Of a DNA stretch of 64,000 bases, positions 1 to 9,378 are shown piece after piece. The position numbers were made by a program, and so were the translations under genes. Source of the DNA: Sphingomonas sp. ID1715 (lineage in GTDB: Bacteria; Pseudomonadota; Alphaproteobacteria; Sphingomonadales; Sphingomonadaceae); assembly GCF_013044515.1 (NCBI RefSeq), contig NZ_JABEPR010000004.1, forward strand, positions 124,001 to 188,000. Direction: 5' to 3'. Positions within the stretch are counted from its first letter, which is position 1, and each line of letters begins with the position of its first letter. The notes below the pieces were generated by a model that was not told the DNA's origin, made no database searches, and was given only the letters and a program-made list of their open reading frames with translations.

Positions 1-1563
1 AGCGAGGGTCGCTCGGCCCGCTACGTGCCGCGGCTCGCCGAGCAGGCCGCCGAATGGCGCGAAGTGCAGGCGCAGATGCAGGAAGGCAGGCGCCTAGTCC
101 GCGCGTTCCTCGGCGTCACCTCCTTTTCTCCGGAGGGGAAAGGCGATGCGCACGAACGCACGATCAAGTCGCTCTACAAGGCGGCCGGCTGGGATCTCGC
201 GTCCGAGCGCTTCCTGCAGGTCCAGGGGCTGCTCGCGCCGATGCCGTTGATGCTCGCCGACGGATTGGCCGCTGATCTCGAGCGCTGCCGCCGGATGCGG
301 ACGATGCTGTCGACGACAGCGGCCAACATCGCGCCGATCCAGGGCGAGTATCTCGGCGGGAGCGTGCCGCATCTGCTGCTGATCGGACGGCGGGGCCAGC
401 CCTTCTTCTGGTCGCCGTTCGAGAACGCCGCTGGCAATCACAATGTGGCGATCCTCGGCAAGTCGGGCTCGGGCAAATCGGTGCTCTTGCAGGAGATGTG
501 CGCGGCGCTCTGCGGCGCGGGCGCCAAGGTCGTCGTGATCGACGATGGGCGCAGCTTCATGAACAGCTGCCGACTGCAGGGCGGGCATTTCATCGAGTTC
601 ACCTTGGCGTCGGGCTTCTGCCTCAACCCGTTCTCGATGGTCGATGCCGAGCGGGCGAGGACCGACGAGGACTATCGGCTCGACTGCATGGCGATGCTCA
701 AAAGCATCGTCGGCCAGATGGCCCGCTTCGTCGACAAGCTCAACGATACCGAGCGCGGGCTGATCGATCAGGCGGTCAATCGGGTCTGGTCAGACGTGGA
801 GCGCGCCGGCTCGATCGATGCCGTCGCGGCGGCGCTCGACGAGACGGGCAATGACGATGCACGCAACTTGGCGATCGCGCTCGGACCGTTCCGGCTGGGG
901 GGGACCTATGGTGCCTTCTTCAATGGCGAGGCGACGTTGAGCCTCGATGCCGATTTCACAGTGTTCGAAATGTCCGATCTCGCGACCCGCGAGGAACTGC
1001 GCTCGGTCGTGCTGACCGCGATCATGTTCATGACCAGTCAGGCGATGACGCGGACGCCGCGGTCGGTCAAAAAGCTGCTGCTGATCGATGAGGCCTGGTC
1101 GATGCTCCGCGGCGGCTCGATGTCGGAGTTCGTCGAGACCTATGCGCGGACCGCGCGCAAATATGGCGGCGCGATTGCGACCGCGACCCAGTCCTTGAAC
1201 GACTTCTACAAGTCGGACGGGGCGACGGCGGCGCTCGAGAACAGCGACTGGATGCTGATCCTGCAGCAGAAGCCGGAGACGATCGCCGACCTGCGCAAAT
1301 CCGACCGCCTGCAGATGGACGACCGCACCGAAAGCCTGATCCGCTCTTTGAAGCGCTCGGGATCGGAATATTCGGAGGTCTTCATTCGCGGACCCGACGT
1401 GCAAGCGCTTGGGCGGCTGGTGCTCGATCCCTATTCGGCGACGCTCTTCTCGTCATCGCCCGATACCTATGCCGCGATCGAAGCCGAGGTTGCCGAGGGC
1501 GCCACAATCTCGGACGCGATCGACCGGGTTGCCGCGCGTGAGCGATCCGGAGGTGCGGCATGA
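1..1563 (+). CDS. traC: TraC-type conjugation ATPase, 5' end missing (window edge)
   Basis: TraC is the VirB4-like cytoplasmic ATPase that energises F-type pilus assembly. The reading frame is open from base 1, so the N-terminus lies outside the window; about 520 residues are visible against roughly 800-850 for the family. A Walker A motif GKSGSGKS is encoded at 457-480 and a Walker B-like LLLIDEAW near 1075-1100, followed by the helicase-like stretch around ATATQSLNDF. The stop codon overlaps the start of the next gene (ATGA), which fits the operon order traC, small gene, trbI, S26 peptidase, traW, traU. Identity is secure from motifs plus context. A GTG at 25 is in frame but is internal to the protein, not its start. 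Confidence 0.93.
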   Translation, partial: SEGRSARYVPRLAEQAAEWREVQAQMQEGRRLVRAFLGVTSFSPEGKGDAHERTIKSLYKAAGWDLASERFLQVQGLLAPMPLMLADGLAADLERCRRMRTMLSTTAANIAPIQGEYLGGSVPHLLLIGRRGQPFFWSPFENAAGNHNVAILGKSGSGKSVLLQEMCAALCGAGAKVVVIDDGRSFMNSCRLQGGHFIEFTLASGFCLNPFSMVDAERARTDEDYRLDCMAMLKSIVGQMARFVDKLNDTERGLIDQAVNRVWSDVERAGSIDAVAAALDETGNDDARNLAIALGPFRLGGTYGAFFNGEATLSLDADFTVFEMSDLATREELRSVVLTAIMFMTSQAMTRTPRSVKKLLLIDEAWSMLRGGSMSEFVETYARTARKYGGAIATATQSLNDFYKSDGATAALENSDWMLILQQKPETIADLRKSDRLQMDDRTESLIRSLKRSGSEYSEVFIRGPDVQALGRLVLDPYSATLFSSSPDTYAAIEAEVAEGATISDAIDRVAARERSGGAA

Positions 1564-1898
1564 GCGCCCGCCTGGCTCGCCTGCGATCGGTTGCCGCCGA
1601 CGCCTGCTTTGTGGCGCTCACTCTCGCTGCGTGGACGGGTCAGACCGTGCTCACGGCGCTCGGCATCGTCCCCGCGGGCTTCCTGCTCGCAACCGGGGGC
1701 GACGGCGAGGTGCTCTTCAGCCAGCTCGAAAATCTAAGTCATCATTACCTCTCAGCTGCGGCAGACGCGCGCGCGGCATTCGACTCTGGCGCGGTCGGCA
1801 TCTTCGCCGGGCTTCTCACCCTCCTGGCTTTAGTTCGACTGCCGGCGCTCGTAGCGCGGCTGCGGGCAGAGCTCGTCCAGGGACATGATCATGAGTGA
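1560..1898 (+). CDS. Small membrane protein of the tra operon
   Basis: A 112-residue protein whose ATG overlaps the traC stop and whose end overlaps the trbI start. It has two hydrophobic segments (about residues 10-45 and 80-97) separated by a short polar loop, so it is probably an inner-membrane protein with two membrane spans. I do not recognise the family. The position between traC and trbI and the start-stop overlaps on both sides argue that it is translated and belongs to the transfer apparatus. It could be a lineage-specific counterpart of the small F-operon genes found in this interval, but no specific homology is visible. Confidence 0.7.
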   Translation: MSARLARLRSVAADACFVALTLAAWTGQTVLTALGIVPAGFLLATGGDGEVLFSQLENLSHHYLSAAADARAAFDSGAVGIFAGLLTLLALVRLPALVARLRAELVQGHDHE

Positions 1899-2292
1899 GC
1901 GTCCAAGCGCCAGTCCCACGCGGACGATTGCCGGCTGGCCCGCGGGCCGGGTGATCGGCGCCGCTTTCCTCGCTGCCAACACGCTCTGGGGGGCGTGGGC
2001 GACCAAGACATTGATCGAGCTCGAACAGCGCCAGATCATGACGGTCGGCCTGAACGGCCTGGTCAGCGACTTCATCACCGCCGAGAGCCGGCGCGCCACG
2101 ACACCCGAGCAGGCAGCACTTCGGACGCGCTCCTATCTTGCCGCGCTCGACCAGGCCGTGGGCGAGCTCGAGCGCGACGGCTCGGTGGTGCTGGTGCGGG
2201 AGTCGGTGCTCGGTCATGGCGTCACCGACCGCACCGGCCAGGTTCGCGCGCGTGTCGAAAGGCTGATGGAGGCAGGCCATGATCCCCGCTGA
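1885..2292 (+). CDS. trbI: F-type TrbI conjugation protein
   Basis: A 135-residue protein with one N-terminal membrane span (about residues 19-36) followed by a soluble, mostly helical periplasmic region containing a TVGLNGLVSDFI segment. That is the layout of the short F-type TrbI family, which influences pilus outgrowth and retraction and is usually found between traC and traW. ATG codons at 1885 and 1891 are both in frame; the first gives MIMSER and the second MSER, and I cannot separate them. The 3' end overlaps the next gene by 14 bases. It should not be confused with the larger VirB10-like TrbI of IncP plasmids. Confidence 0.8.
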   Translation: MIMSERPSASPTRTIAGWPAGRVIGAAFLAANTLWGAWATKTLIELEQRQIMTVGLNGLVSDFITAESRRATTPEQAALRTRSYLAALDQAVGELERDGSVVLVRESVLGHGVTDRTGQVRARVERLMEAGHDPR

Positions 2293-2797
2293 CAGCCTCA
2301 GTCCGCGCGGGGCGCGTTATGCGCTGCTGCTCGGCGTCGCTTCGCTTGCTGCCGGCCTGAGCGCGCTTTCGAGTTGGCGCGATCATCATGCCCTGCTGAT
2401 CAACGCGAGCGGTAGCCTGCCGAACTGGGCCTTCTTCATCGATCGCGCGAAGGTCCCCGGCCGTGGCGATCTGATTTTCTTCGACCCGCCGGCGAGCACA
2501 TTGCTGACCCGGCATTTCGGCGCGCATCTGGGGCCGTTTGGGAAGCGCGTCTATGGCATCGCCGGCGACAGTGTCACCACCCAACGCCGCTTCTTCCTTG
2601 TGAACGGCCATATCGTCGCCAAGGCGAAGGTGACGACCCGGCGCGGCGAACCGCTGGCGCTGGGTCCGACCGGGGTTATTCCGCGGGGCTGCTATTTCGT
2701 CGCGACGCCGCATCCCGACAGCTTCGACAGCCGCTACGCCGCGATTGGCTGGATTTGCCGGCCGCGCATCCTGGGCGTGGGGACGGCGATCCTGTGA
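2279..2797 (+). CDS. S26-family conjugative signal peptidase (TraF/TrhF type)
   Basis: A 172-residue membrane-anchored serine protease of the LepB-like S26 family. Conjugation members process pilin or other transfer proteins in the periplasm. There is an N-terminal membrane segment (about 14-32), then the nucleophile region with Ser46 in GSLPNW, the general-base region with Lys89 in FGKRVYG and the family signature GIAGD at 93-97. It lies between trbI and traW, as in other sphingomonad transfer operons. The stop overlaps the GTG start of traW. No symbol is assigned because traF is already used for the thioredoxin-fold protein downstream. Confidence 0.88.
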   Translation: MIPADSLSPRGARYALLLGVASLAAGLSALSSWRDHHALLINASGSLPNWAFFIDRAKVPGRGDLIFFDPPASTLLTRHFGAHLGPFGKRVYGIAGDSVTTQRRFFLVNGHIVAKAKVTTRRGEPLALGPTGVIPRGCYFVATPHPDSFDSRYAAIGWICRPRILGVGTAIL

Positions 2798-3438
2798 GGC
2801 GCTTCGTACCCATCATCGCGAGCCTGCTGCTCACTGGCCTCTCCGCCCCAACTGCGGCGAAAGACTATGGCCAGCACGGCGCTGTCTTCCCCGTCATCGA
2901 AGACGATCTGCTGGCGACCATCCAGTCGAAGCTGATCGCCATGCAGGCTTCGGGCGCGCTCGACCGCGCCAATCGCCAGCTCGCCGCCCGCACCGAAGCG
3001 CATGTCCGCCGCCCGCCGCGCGTGACCGGCATTGCGGCGGCGACGGAGACCCGGCGCTGGACCTACGATCCGACGATCACGGTCGAGAAGGATCTGAGGG
3101 ACGGGCAGGGCCGTGTGGTCGTGCACGCGGGCACCCGCGTGAACCCGCTCGACACGGTGCCGCTTCGCCAGAAACTCGTCTTTCTCGACGGCGACGATGC
3201 CGCGCAGGTGGCCTGGGCGCGGGCGCACACAACAGCGCTCGACGCCAAGTTGATCCTGGTCGCAGGTTCGCCGTTCGACCTGATGAAGGCGGAGCAGCGC
3301 CGCTTCTATTTCGACCAGTCGGGCACGCTCACGCGCCATTTCGGCATTCACGCGGTTCCTGCTCTGGTCGAGCAGACTGGGCGGACCCTCCGCATCACCG
3401 AGCTCCTCATTCCAAGAGCAAAAGGGGATCAGCGATGA
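2794..3438 (+). CDS. traW: TraW, F-type pilus assembly protein
   Basis: TraW is a periplasmic protein needed for F pilus assembly, working with TrbC and TraU. I take the GTG at 2794, which overlaps the preceding TGA (GTGA) and places a clean signal peptide at the N-terminus (about residues 1-20, ending near PTAA). An upstream ATG at 2755 is in frame but would put 13 residues before the signal peptide inside the previous gene. The 214-residue product contains the family-like segments RRWTYDPTITVEKDL and YFDQSGTLTRHFGIHAVPA. The stop overlaps the traU ATG. Confidence 0.88.
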   Translation: MRRFVPIIASLLLTGLSAPTAAKDYGQHGAVFPVIEDDLLATIQSKLIAMQASGALDRANRQLAARTEAHVRRPPRVTGIAAATETRRWTYDPTITVEKDLRDGQGRVVVHAGTRVNPLDTVPLRQKLVFLDGDDAAQVAWARAHTTALDAKLILVAGSPFDLMKAEQRRFYFDQSGTLTRHFGIHAVPALVEQTGRTLRITELLIPRAKGDQR

Positions 3439-4523
3439 TCCGTGCGGGCGTGTCAAATCGCGAGTGGCTGCGTCGCGCGGCCTGCGCGCGGGGTCGGGCC
3501 CTGCGACGTCTCCGCGTTGCCGTACTTGCTGGCGTGCTTCTCTTTAGCGCGCTGTTCGCAGTCGCGCCGGCCTTTGCTGCGGGCACGCCGGGCAAATGCA
3601 CCGGGCGCTTCGTCAACCCGCTGACTGACATATGCTGGTCATGCCTGTTTCCCATGTCGGTCGGCGGCCTCAACATTTGGCCATCGCTTGCCGGCCGGCC
3701 CGATACCGACAATCCGGATCTTCCGGTCTGCGCCTGCGGGCTGAGGCTCGGCATCGCGATGGGTTTCTGGGAGCCGGTGCGGTTGGCTGACGTCAGCATG
3801 AAGCCGTGGTGTTTCGTCAATCTGGGCGGGATGAAGCTCGATCCGGGCTTCGACATCGGCTTCAAGACGATCGCGGGGCCAAGTGCTGTCGGCGGCAAGG
3901 CCCAGAACACCAGCGGCTGGCACATCCACTGGTACGCCTATCCGCTGATCTACTGGATGGAGATCGTCACCGACTTTCTCTGCCTCGAGCAGGGATCGAT
4001 GGGCATCCTCTACCTGACGGAGATCGATCCGCTCTGGCAGGATTCCGAGTTGACCGCCTTGATCAACCCGGAAGCGGTGCTGTTCGCGAACCCGCTGGCG
4101 CTTGCCGCCTGCGCCGCCGACTGTGTCGCGGCGACCAGCAGGCTGCCGACCGACCCGCTCTTCTGGTGCGCTGGCTGCCAGGGCGTGATGTACCCGATGA
4201 ACGGCAACATCGCCGCCTCGATCGGTCATGTGCAGGCGTCGCGGCTCGCGCTCGCGCGCTTCGCCTACAAGCTCCACCGCGAGCTCGTCGCCTGGGGCAC
4301 GATGGGGTCGAAGGGCCTGTGCGGGAAATATCTGATGCCGGTGATGCGCAAGCAGCAATACCGCTTCCAGGCGACCAACCCCAACCCCCAGACCGGCGGC
4401 CGCTATGCCTGTGCGCCGATCGGCGCCTCCACGACCTTCATGTCGGCGGGTCAGGTCTATCCGGCGATCGGAGAGGATATGGGCTATCTAGTCTGGCGCA
4501 AACGCAATTGCTGCGTGCTGTGA
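3435..4523 (+). CDS. traU: TraU, F-type DNA-transfer/pilus assembly protein
   Basis: A 362-residue exported protein. A long positively charged N-terminus precedes a signal peptide (hydrophobic about residues 27-48, ending near AFAAG), followed by CTGRFVNPLTDICWSCLFP, a hallmark of TraU. It is Cys-rich (for example CACG, WCAGCQG, NCCVL), so it probably depends on disulfide formation in the periplasm, consistent with the thioredoxin-like TraF encoded nearby. In F, TraU contributes more to DNA transfer than to pilus extension. The ATG overlaps the traW stop, and its own TGA shares one base with the trbC ATG. Confidence 0.93.
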   Translation: MIRAGVSNREWLRRAACARGRALRRLRVAVLAGVLLFSALFAVAPAFAAGTPGKCTGRFVNPLTDICWSCLFPMSVGGLNIWPSLAGRPDTDNPDLPVCACGLRLGIAMGFWEPVRLADVSMKPWCFVNLGGMKLDPGFDIGFKTIAGPSAVGGKAQNTSGWHIHWYAYPLIYWMEIVTDFLCLEQGSMGILYLTEIDPLWQDSELTALINPEAVLFANPLALAACAADCVAATSRLPTDPLFWCAGCQGVMYPMNGNIAASIGHVQASRLALARFAYKLHRELVAWGTMGSKGLCGKYLMPVMRKQQYRFQATNPNPQTGGRYACAPIGASTTFMSAGQVYPAIGEDMGYLVWRKRNCCVL

Positions 4524-5281
4524 TGCGCGGGCTTCTTCTTCTCGCCGCGGGCGCCATCGCGTCGGTAGGGGCCGCGCTCGCCATTAGCGTTGGTGTCGGC
4601 GCGCAGACGGTCGATGGCCTCGACCTCGGCGCAGTGCGCGCCCGCGCCAAACTGGACCCGGACGCGGCGGCCGCGTTCGAACAATCGGTGCTGCATCGCG
4701 GCGACCGGTTTCGGGCGGACGCCGACCTTCTCTCCGCGGAGGTAAGGGCGAACCAGGCGCGCCAAGGCGGCGCGGTGCGCACCACTGTCGGTGCCTCTGG
4801 TTCGTTCGACTTCGACGCGATGGTCGCCGCCGCCTCCCAAGGCGCCGGCCCCGACGACATGCCGCGGCTGATCGCCTTTGCGAGCCTGTCGATGCCCAAG
4901 GCGTCGCTCCGCCACATGATCGCCGACGTGACCAAAGCAGGCGGCGTCGTCGTCTTCCGTGGCTTTCCCGCCAACAGCGCCAGGCGTTTCACCGCGAGCC
5001 TCGCGCATGTCCTGCCTGAAGGCCGAGTCCGGGCCAATGTCGGCATCGATCCGCGGCTGTTCCGGGCGTTCGGCGTGACCGCGATCCCCGTCTACGTCGT
5101 GACCGCCACCGGCTTCGATTTGTGCGACGGCTTCGACTGCCGCACCGCGCTCCCGCCGCACGACCGCATCGCCGGCAATGTCACCCTCGATTATGCGCTG
5201 GCGACCATCGGCGGCGGAAAGGGTCCAGCCGCCCATGTCGCAACGGTGTACGCCACACGCCTGACGGGAGGGGTCCGATGA
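4523..5281 (+). CDS. trbC: TrbC, F-type pilus assembly protein
   Basis: A 252-residue periplasmic protein that pairs with TraW in F systems; some plasmids carry a TraW-TrbC fusion. It has a signal peptide (about 1-25, ending AQT), a helical middle and the diagnostic IAFASLSMPKASL segment followed by VVVFRGFP. The ATG at 4523 shares a base with the traU TGA, which favours this start although the frame is open further upstream. The C-terminal part has a thioredoxin-like look (FGVTAIPVYVV) with two cysteines in LCDGFDC. The stop overlaps the traN ATG. Confidence 0.88.
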   Translation: MRGLLLLAAGAIASVGAALAISVGVGAQTVDGLDLGAVRARAKLDPDAAAAFEQSVLHRGDRFRADADLLSAEVRANQARQGGAVRTTVGASGSFDFDAMVAAASQGAGPDDMPRLIAFASLSMPKASLRHMIADVTKAGGVVVFRGFPANSARRFTASLAHVLPEGRVRANVGIDPRLFRAFGVTAIPVYVVTATGFDLCDGFDCRTALPPHDRIAGNVTLDYALATIGGGKGPAAHVATVYATRLTGGVR

Positions 5282-7005
5282 TCCCGCGGCACCTCCTCAT
5301 CCTGCTGAGCATCTCGATTGCATTTACGGCTGGGCTCGATAGCATGGCCAAAGGACAGGGGACGTCCCCAGCCAAGCAGGACGGCAAGAGTTTCGGTGCC
5401 GCCATCGCCGGCAAAGCCCAGAACGCTGCCCGCACGGCGCCAACGGCGGACACCGTGCCGAACTTCGGGGGCACGCCGTCGCAATCGGCGCTGTTCGACA
5501 ATCCCGATGCGATTGCCGCCCAAGCGGGCGCCGCCGCCAGCAGCAACCCGGGTTACCGAGCCGTCCGCTCGTCGATCGACACGCGCCCGCGGATCGCGCC
5601 GGTCGACATCGAGGCAACGATCGCGCGGTCGAAGGCGATCTCGACCGACCCCTCGACCTTCGTGTCCGGCATGGGTCTGAGTGGCGGCCAGGGGAGCTGC
5701 CGCGAACTACCGCCTTCGGTTCAAGGCAGCGGCTTCTATGAAGCGACCTGCAACAGCGGGGTGGCGCTGCAGCAGTCGGACGAGAGCTGCACGATTCCGC
5801 TCCAGGTCAGCGTCAACCGAACCACGCGCTATCGCTATTGGTGCAGCGATTATGATTGGCAACGCAACGGCGTCGACGATTGCGCCTTGTTCGCTCAAGG
5901 ATCATGCGAGCGCACCGGCATGCACCCGGGGCGCTGCCTGCAAGGGACGCCAAAAAACTGCGTCGAGCCGGGCGAGCCAGTGTTCGAGCTGCTTTGCAAC
6001 GCGCAGGTTTCCGGCACGCATATGCTCGGCACCGAGGACCAAACCCAACTCAGCGAGCAGCGTGACGAAAGCACCTGTGCGGGTTTGGCAGGGGATGGCG
6101 CATGCACCGCCGTGCCTGAATCCTGCACATCTAGCGATCCGGTTACTCGGATCATCGATGGCGTGCCGGTCACCAGGCCATGCTGGGCGTGGACGCGAAG
6201 CTATCACTGTGACCGCAAGTCCCAGGCGCAGGACTGTACCGATCTCGACAGCAAGCCCGAATGCAGCTTCGTCCGCCAGGATTGCCTGACCGAGGATGAT
6301 CCGTGCACGACCTGGGAGCGGGTCTATCGCTGCCCGGTGCCGGATCAGATGGCTGGCCCGAAGCAGTTCATCTGCGACGGCGACGTCTACTGCATTGGCG
6401 GCGACTGCGAGACGATCGATCGCCAGCCGAACACCGAGTTCCAGGATGCTGCGGTTGCGCTGAACGCCGCCGCGCAGGCCGGCCGCGAGTTCGATCCCGA
6501 TAGCCTGACCCTGTTCAAGGGCGAGCGGGAGACCTGCCACAAGACGGTGTTCGGGCTCCTCAATTGCTGTGCGGGCAAGGCCTTCCCGCTGATCCCCTAC
6601 GGTCAGCTACTGGTCGCGCTTGGGTGCGACCGCGAAGAGATTCTGCTCCACCAGCGCGATGCCCAGGGGCTCTGCGCCTATGTCGGCAGCTATTGCTCGT
6701 CGAGCGTGCTTGGCGTCTGCGTCACCAAGAAGAAGGTCTATTGCTGCTTTGAATCGAAGCTGAGCCGGATTCTCCAGGAGCAGGGTCGGCCGCAACTCGG
6801 CCTAAGCTGGGACAAACCCAAGCGCGAGGCCTGCCGCGGTTTCACCATCGACGAGTTCGCCCGGCTCGACTTGAGCAAAATGGACTTCTCCGAAGTCTAT
6901 GCCGAGTTCGCCGACGCCGCGAAGCTGCCCGAGGAACTCGGTACCGTCACGGCGATGCAGCAGAAGATCGCTGATTTCTACGCCATCAACGGAACCAAGA
7001 AATGA
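5278..7005 (+). CDS. traN: TraN, outer-membrane mating-pair stabilisation protein
   Basis: TraN is a large Cys-rich outer-membrane protein that contacts the recipient cell and stabilises mating pairs. The 575-residue product starts with a hydrophobic signal segment and then shows dozens of cysteines in short repeats such as CRELPP, CNSGVALQ, CAYVGSYC and VYCCFE. Paired near-repeats (DGVPVTRPCWAW, SYHCD, CTDLDSKPEC) are typical of the family. The ATG at 5278 overlaps the trbC stop (ATGA); an in-frame upstream start is not needed. The end overlaps traF by four bases. Confidence 0.92.
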   Translation: MIPRHLLILLSISIAFTAGLDSMAKGQGTSPAKQDGKSFGAAIAGKAQNAARTAPTADTVPNFGGTPSQSALFDNPDAIAAQAGAAASSNPGYRAVRSSIDTRPRIAPVDIEATIARSKAISTDPSTFVSGMGLSGGQGSCRELPPSVQGSGFYEATCNSGVALQQSDESCTIPLQVSVNRTTRYRYWCSDYDWQRNGVDDCALFAQGSCERTGMHPGRCLQGTPKNCVEPGEPVFELLCNAQVSGTHMLGTEDQTQLSEQRDESTCAGLAGDGACTAVPESCTSSDPVTRIIDGVPVTRPCWAWTRSYHCDRKSQAQDCTDLDSKPECSFVRQDCLTEDDPCTTWERVYRCPVPDQMAGPKQFICDGDVYCIGGDCETIDRQPNTEFQDAAVALNAAAQAGREFDPDSLTLFKGERETCHKTVFGLLNCCAGKAFPLIPYGQLLVALGCDREEILLHQRDAQGLCAYVGSYCSSSVLGVCVTKKKVYCCFESKLSRILQEQGRPQLGLSWDKPKREACRGFTIDEFARLDLSKMDFSEVYAEFADAAKLPEELGTVTAMQQKIADFYAINGTKK

Positions 7006-7799
7006 CCATGCTCGCTCTCGCGCTGGCAGTGCCGGCGCTCGCCCCGACACCAGCCTCGCCGTCGCCGAATTCGCCCGCGGAGGTGCGTACCGGCGACGCG
7101 TTCTACTGCGGCGCCCGAAAGCTCGGCACCTGGTTCTATTGCGACCGCCCGAAGGCGCAGCCGTCGCAAAGCGCGCCCGCTGTTCCAGCGCAGTCGGCGA
7201 CCGAGCAGCTCGACGGGATCACGGCCGAGCTGCGCGAACTGAAGGCGAGGGCGATCCTCGACCCCAGTCCCGACAATGTGACCGCCTATATCCGCTTCCA
7301 ACGCGCCCAACTCGACCGCGCCAGCCTATTCGGCGACGTCTGGCAGCGGGCGGTCTGGCAAACGCCCGAGCTCGACTACACGCTCGAGCGTCCCGTCGGC
7401 ACCGTCGCCAAGCAGCAATGGCTCGATGCGCGCAAGTCTGAACGCGACCACGCGCTCGACCAGCTGGGCACGCGCTACGGGCTGTTCTACTTCTTCGCCC
7501 AGAGCTGCGGGGCTTGCCGGGTGATGTCGCCGATCGTCAAGGCGGTCGCGGACAGCCATCACATCACGGTACGCGCAATCTCGACCGATGGCGGTCCGTC
7601 CGAGACGTTCCCGCGCTACACCGTCGAGACGGACCAGCGGGCAGCGATGGGCCTCACGACCAAGGTGACGCCCGCAGTCGTGCTGTTCGACAGCGTGACG
7701 AGACAGCCCGTGCCCGTCGGCTACGGCATCATCGCCGCCGACGAGCTGATGAACCGCATCTTCCTCCTCACCCAGCGAAAGGCCGGCAGTGATTACTGA
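7002..7799 (+). CDS. traF: TraF, thioredoxin-fold conjugation protein with CxxC
   Basis: A 265-residue protein with a signal-like N-terminus (about 1-20), an FYCGARKLGTWFYCD segment common in F-type TraF, and a C-terminal thioredoxin-like domain. The sequence SCGACRVMSP (Cys169 and Cys172) is a potentially redox-active CxxC, followed by a cis-proline-like KVTPAVVLF. F-plasmid TraF lacks this pair whereas some relatives keep it, so this protein may itself help fold the Cys-rich TraU and TraN. It overlaps traN by four bases and traH by 11. Confidence 0.9.
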   Translation: MTMLALALAVPALAPTPASPSPNSPAEVRTGDAFYCGARKLGTWFYCDRPKAQPSQSAPAVPAQSATEQLDGITAELRELKARAILDPSPDNVTAYIRFQRAQLDRASLFGDVWQRAVWQTPELDYTLERPVGTVAKQQWLDARKSERDHALDQLGTRYGLFYFFAQSCGACRVMSPIVKAVADSHHITVRAISTDGGPSETFPRYTVETDQRAAMGLTTKVTPAVVLFDSVTRQPVPVGYGIIAADELMNRIFLLTQRKAGSDY

Positions 7800-9312
7800 T
7801 CTCCTGCGCCCACCCCCTCGTCGCACTCGCTTGCCGACAGTCTCCGCTGCGAGCCACCGCCCTTCCTTCCGCGGAAGGAAGCTTGAGGCAGCGCTCGCGC
7901 TCGCCAGTCTTGTGCCGAGTGCAATCCCGCTCGCGCCGGCTCAGGCCGATGTTGGGCGCGCGATGGACGACTTCATGCGCGATGCAGGAGGCGCCGCGAA
8001 CGTGACGGGTCCGAGCGCTTATCAGGGCCAGTCGGCGGGCTATTACAGCCTGGGCAATGTCTGGACGCGCTTCCCGCAAAAGACGACCAACCTGGTCAAT
8101 CTGCAGCTCCCCTCGGCGCGCGCCGGGTGCGGCGGCATCGACCTGTTCGCGGGCTCCTTCTCCTTCATCAATGCGAGCGAGATCGTCGCGATGCTCAAAG
8201 CCGTCGCCAACAACGCGGTTGGTTTTGCGTTCAAGCTCGCGATCGACACCGTTTGCCCGGAATGTTCGAAGGTGATGGATGAGTTCGCGCAGAAGGCGCA
8301 GCTGATGAACAACCTGAACATTTCGAGCTGCGAGGCGGCGCAGGCGCTGGTCGGCTCGGTTTGGCCGAAGGGCGATCTGGCCGACAAGGCGATCTGCGAA
8401 GCGATCGGCAACTCCGAAGGCATTTTTTCCGACTACGCCGCGGCGAAACACGGCTGCGGCAACAAGGGCGAGCGCACCTCGACCATGAATGGCGCCAATC
8501 CCGACAAATGGGATGCGGTGAACACCGGCGTGCCCCGCAATTACACATGGTCGGTGCTAAAAGCGTCCAAGTTCTTCAACGCCGGCGGCAGCTTCGACCG
8601 CGAGCTTGCCGAATATGTGATGACGATGGTCGGCACGATTATCTACGTGCCGCCGACCGACAAGGACCCGGGCCGCTTTCAGCCGCTCACCGGCGACACC
8701 TCGTCGACCTTGGTCACGGCGCTGCTCGACGGCACCAGCGGCGGCCAGGTGCAGATCTATCATTGCGACACAGATGACAAATGCCTGTCGCCGGCGCTCA
8801 GCTCCCTGTCAGTCCCGCAGGTGAAGGCGATCCGGCCGCGGGTGACGGCGCTGATCGACGGCATGGTCGACGCAATTCGGACCGACAGCGCGATCAGCCC
8901 GGAGCAGAAGGAGCTGCTCCAGCTCGCGTCGGTGCCGCTCTACAAGATCCTGACCGTGCAGGCCGCCTATGCGCGCGGGCTCTCCACCGACGATCGCGCG
9001 ACCCTCTCCGAGATCGCCTCGATCGACCTGCTCTATGCGATCCTCGACCAGCTGGTGAGCGAGGTTGGCAAGTCGAAGGCGAGCTTCATCGCGGCCGACG
9101 AAGCCAAGCTCTCGCAATGGACAGCACAGATCAACGCCGCGCGCAGCGCACTCGCCGACCGCCAGCAGACGACCCAGGCGCGGGTGACCGCAATCATGCA
9201 GATCATCCAGAAGACGCAATTTCTGGAGAATGTGCTCGCCAACTCCTTGAGTCCCAGCATGGCGGCGTCGCTCGACTGGTCGCGGGCCGTCAACAATCGC
9301 GCGTTGAACTAA
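7789..9312 (+). CDS. traH: TraH, F-type pilus assembly protein
   Basis: A 507-residue TraH homologue. The GTG at 7789 overlaps the traF end and gives an unusually long N-terminus before the hydrophobic signal region (about residues 33-53, ending near AQAD); an internal start is possible. Family features include NVTGPSAYQGQSAGYY, GCGGIDLFAGSFSFINA and CPECSKVMDEF. TraH works in the periplasm with TraF, TraW and TraU in pilus biogenesis. The gap to traG (9313-9378) contains a GC hairpin at 9331-9345 (stem GCGGCC, loop TCA), the only sizeable gap in the operon. Confidence 0.92.
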   Translation: MITDLLRPPPRRTRLPTVSAASHRPSFRGRKLEAALALASLVPSAIPLAPAQADVGRAMDDFMRDAGGAANVTGPSAYQGQSAGYYSLGNVWTRFPQKTTNLVNLQLPSARAGCGGIDLFAGSFSFINASEIVAMLKAVANNAVGFAFKLAIDTVCPECSKVMDEFAQKAQLMNNLNISSCEAAQALVGSVWPKGDLADKAICEAIGNSEGIFSDYAAAKHGCGNKGERTSTMNGANPDKWDAVNTGVPRNYTWSVLKASKFFNAGGSFDRELAEYVMTMVGTIIYVPPTDKDPGRFQPLTGDTSSTLVTALLDGTSGGQVQIYHCDTDDKCLSPALSSLSVPQVKAIRPRVTALIDGMVDAIRTDSAISPEQKELLQLASVPLYKILTVQAAYARGLSTDDRATLSEIASIDLLYAILDQLVSEVGKSKASFIAADEAKLSQWTAQINAARSALADRQQTTQARVTAIMQIIQKTQFLENVLANSLSPSMAASLDWSRAVNNRALN

Positions 9313-9378
9313 TGGCTTCGCCCGGCCGGCGCGGCCTCAGGCCGCGTCCGACTGGCGAGCCTAAACCGGACAAGCGTC

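Noticed and set aside
9331-9345. GCGGCC-TCA-GGCCGC hairpin between traH and traG as a terminator
   Set aside because: It lacks a T-tract and sits inside an otherwise continuous transfer operon, so it is more likely incidental or an mRNA-stability element.
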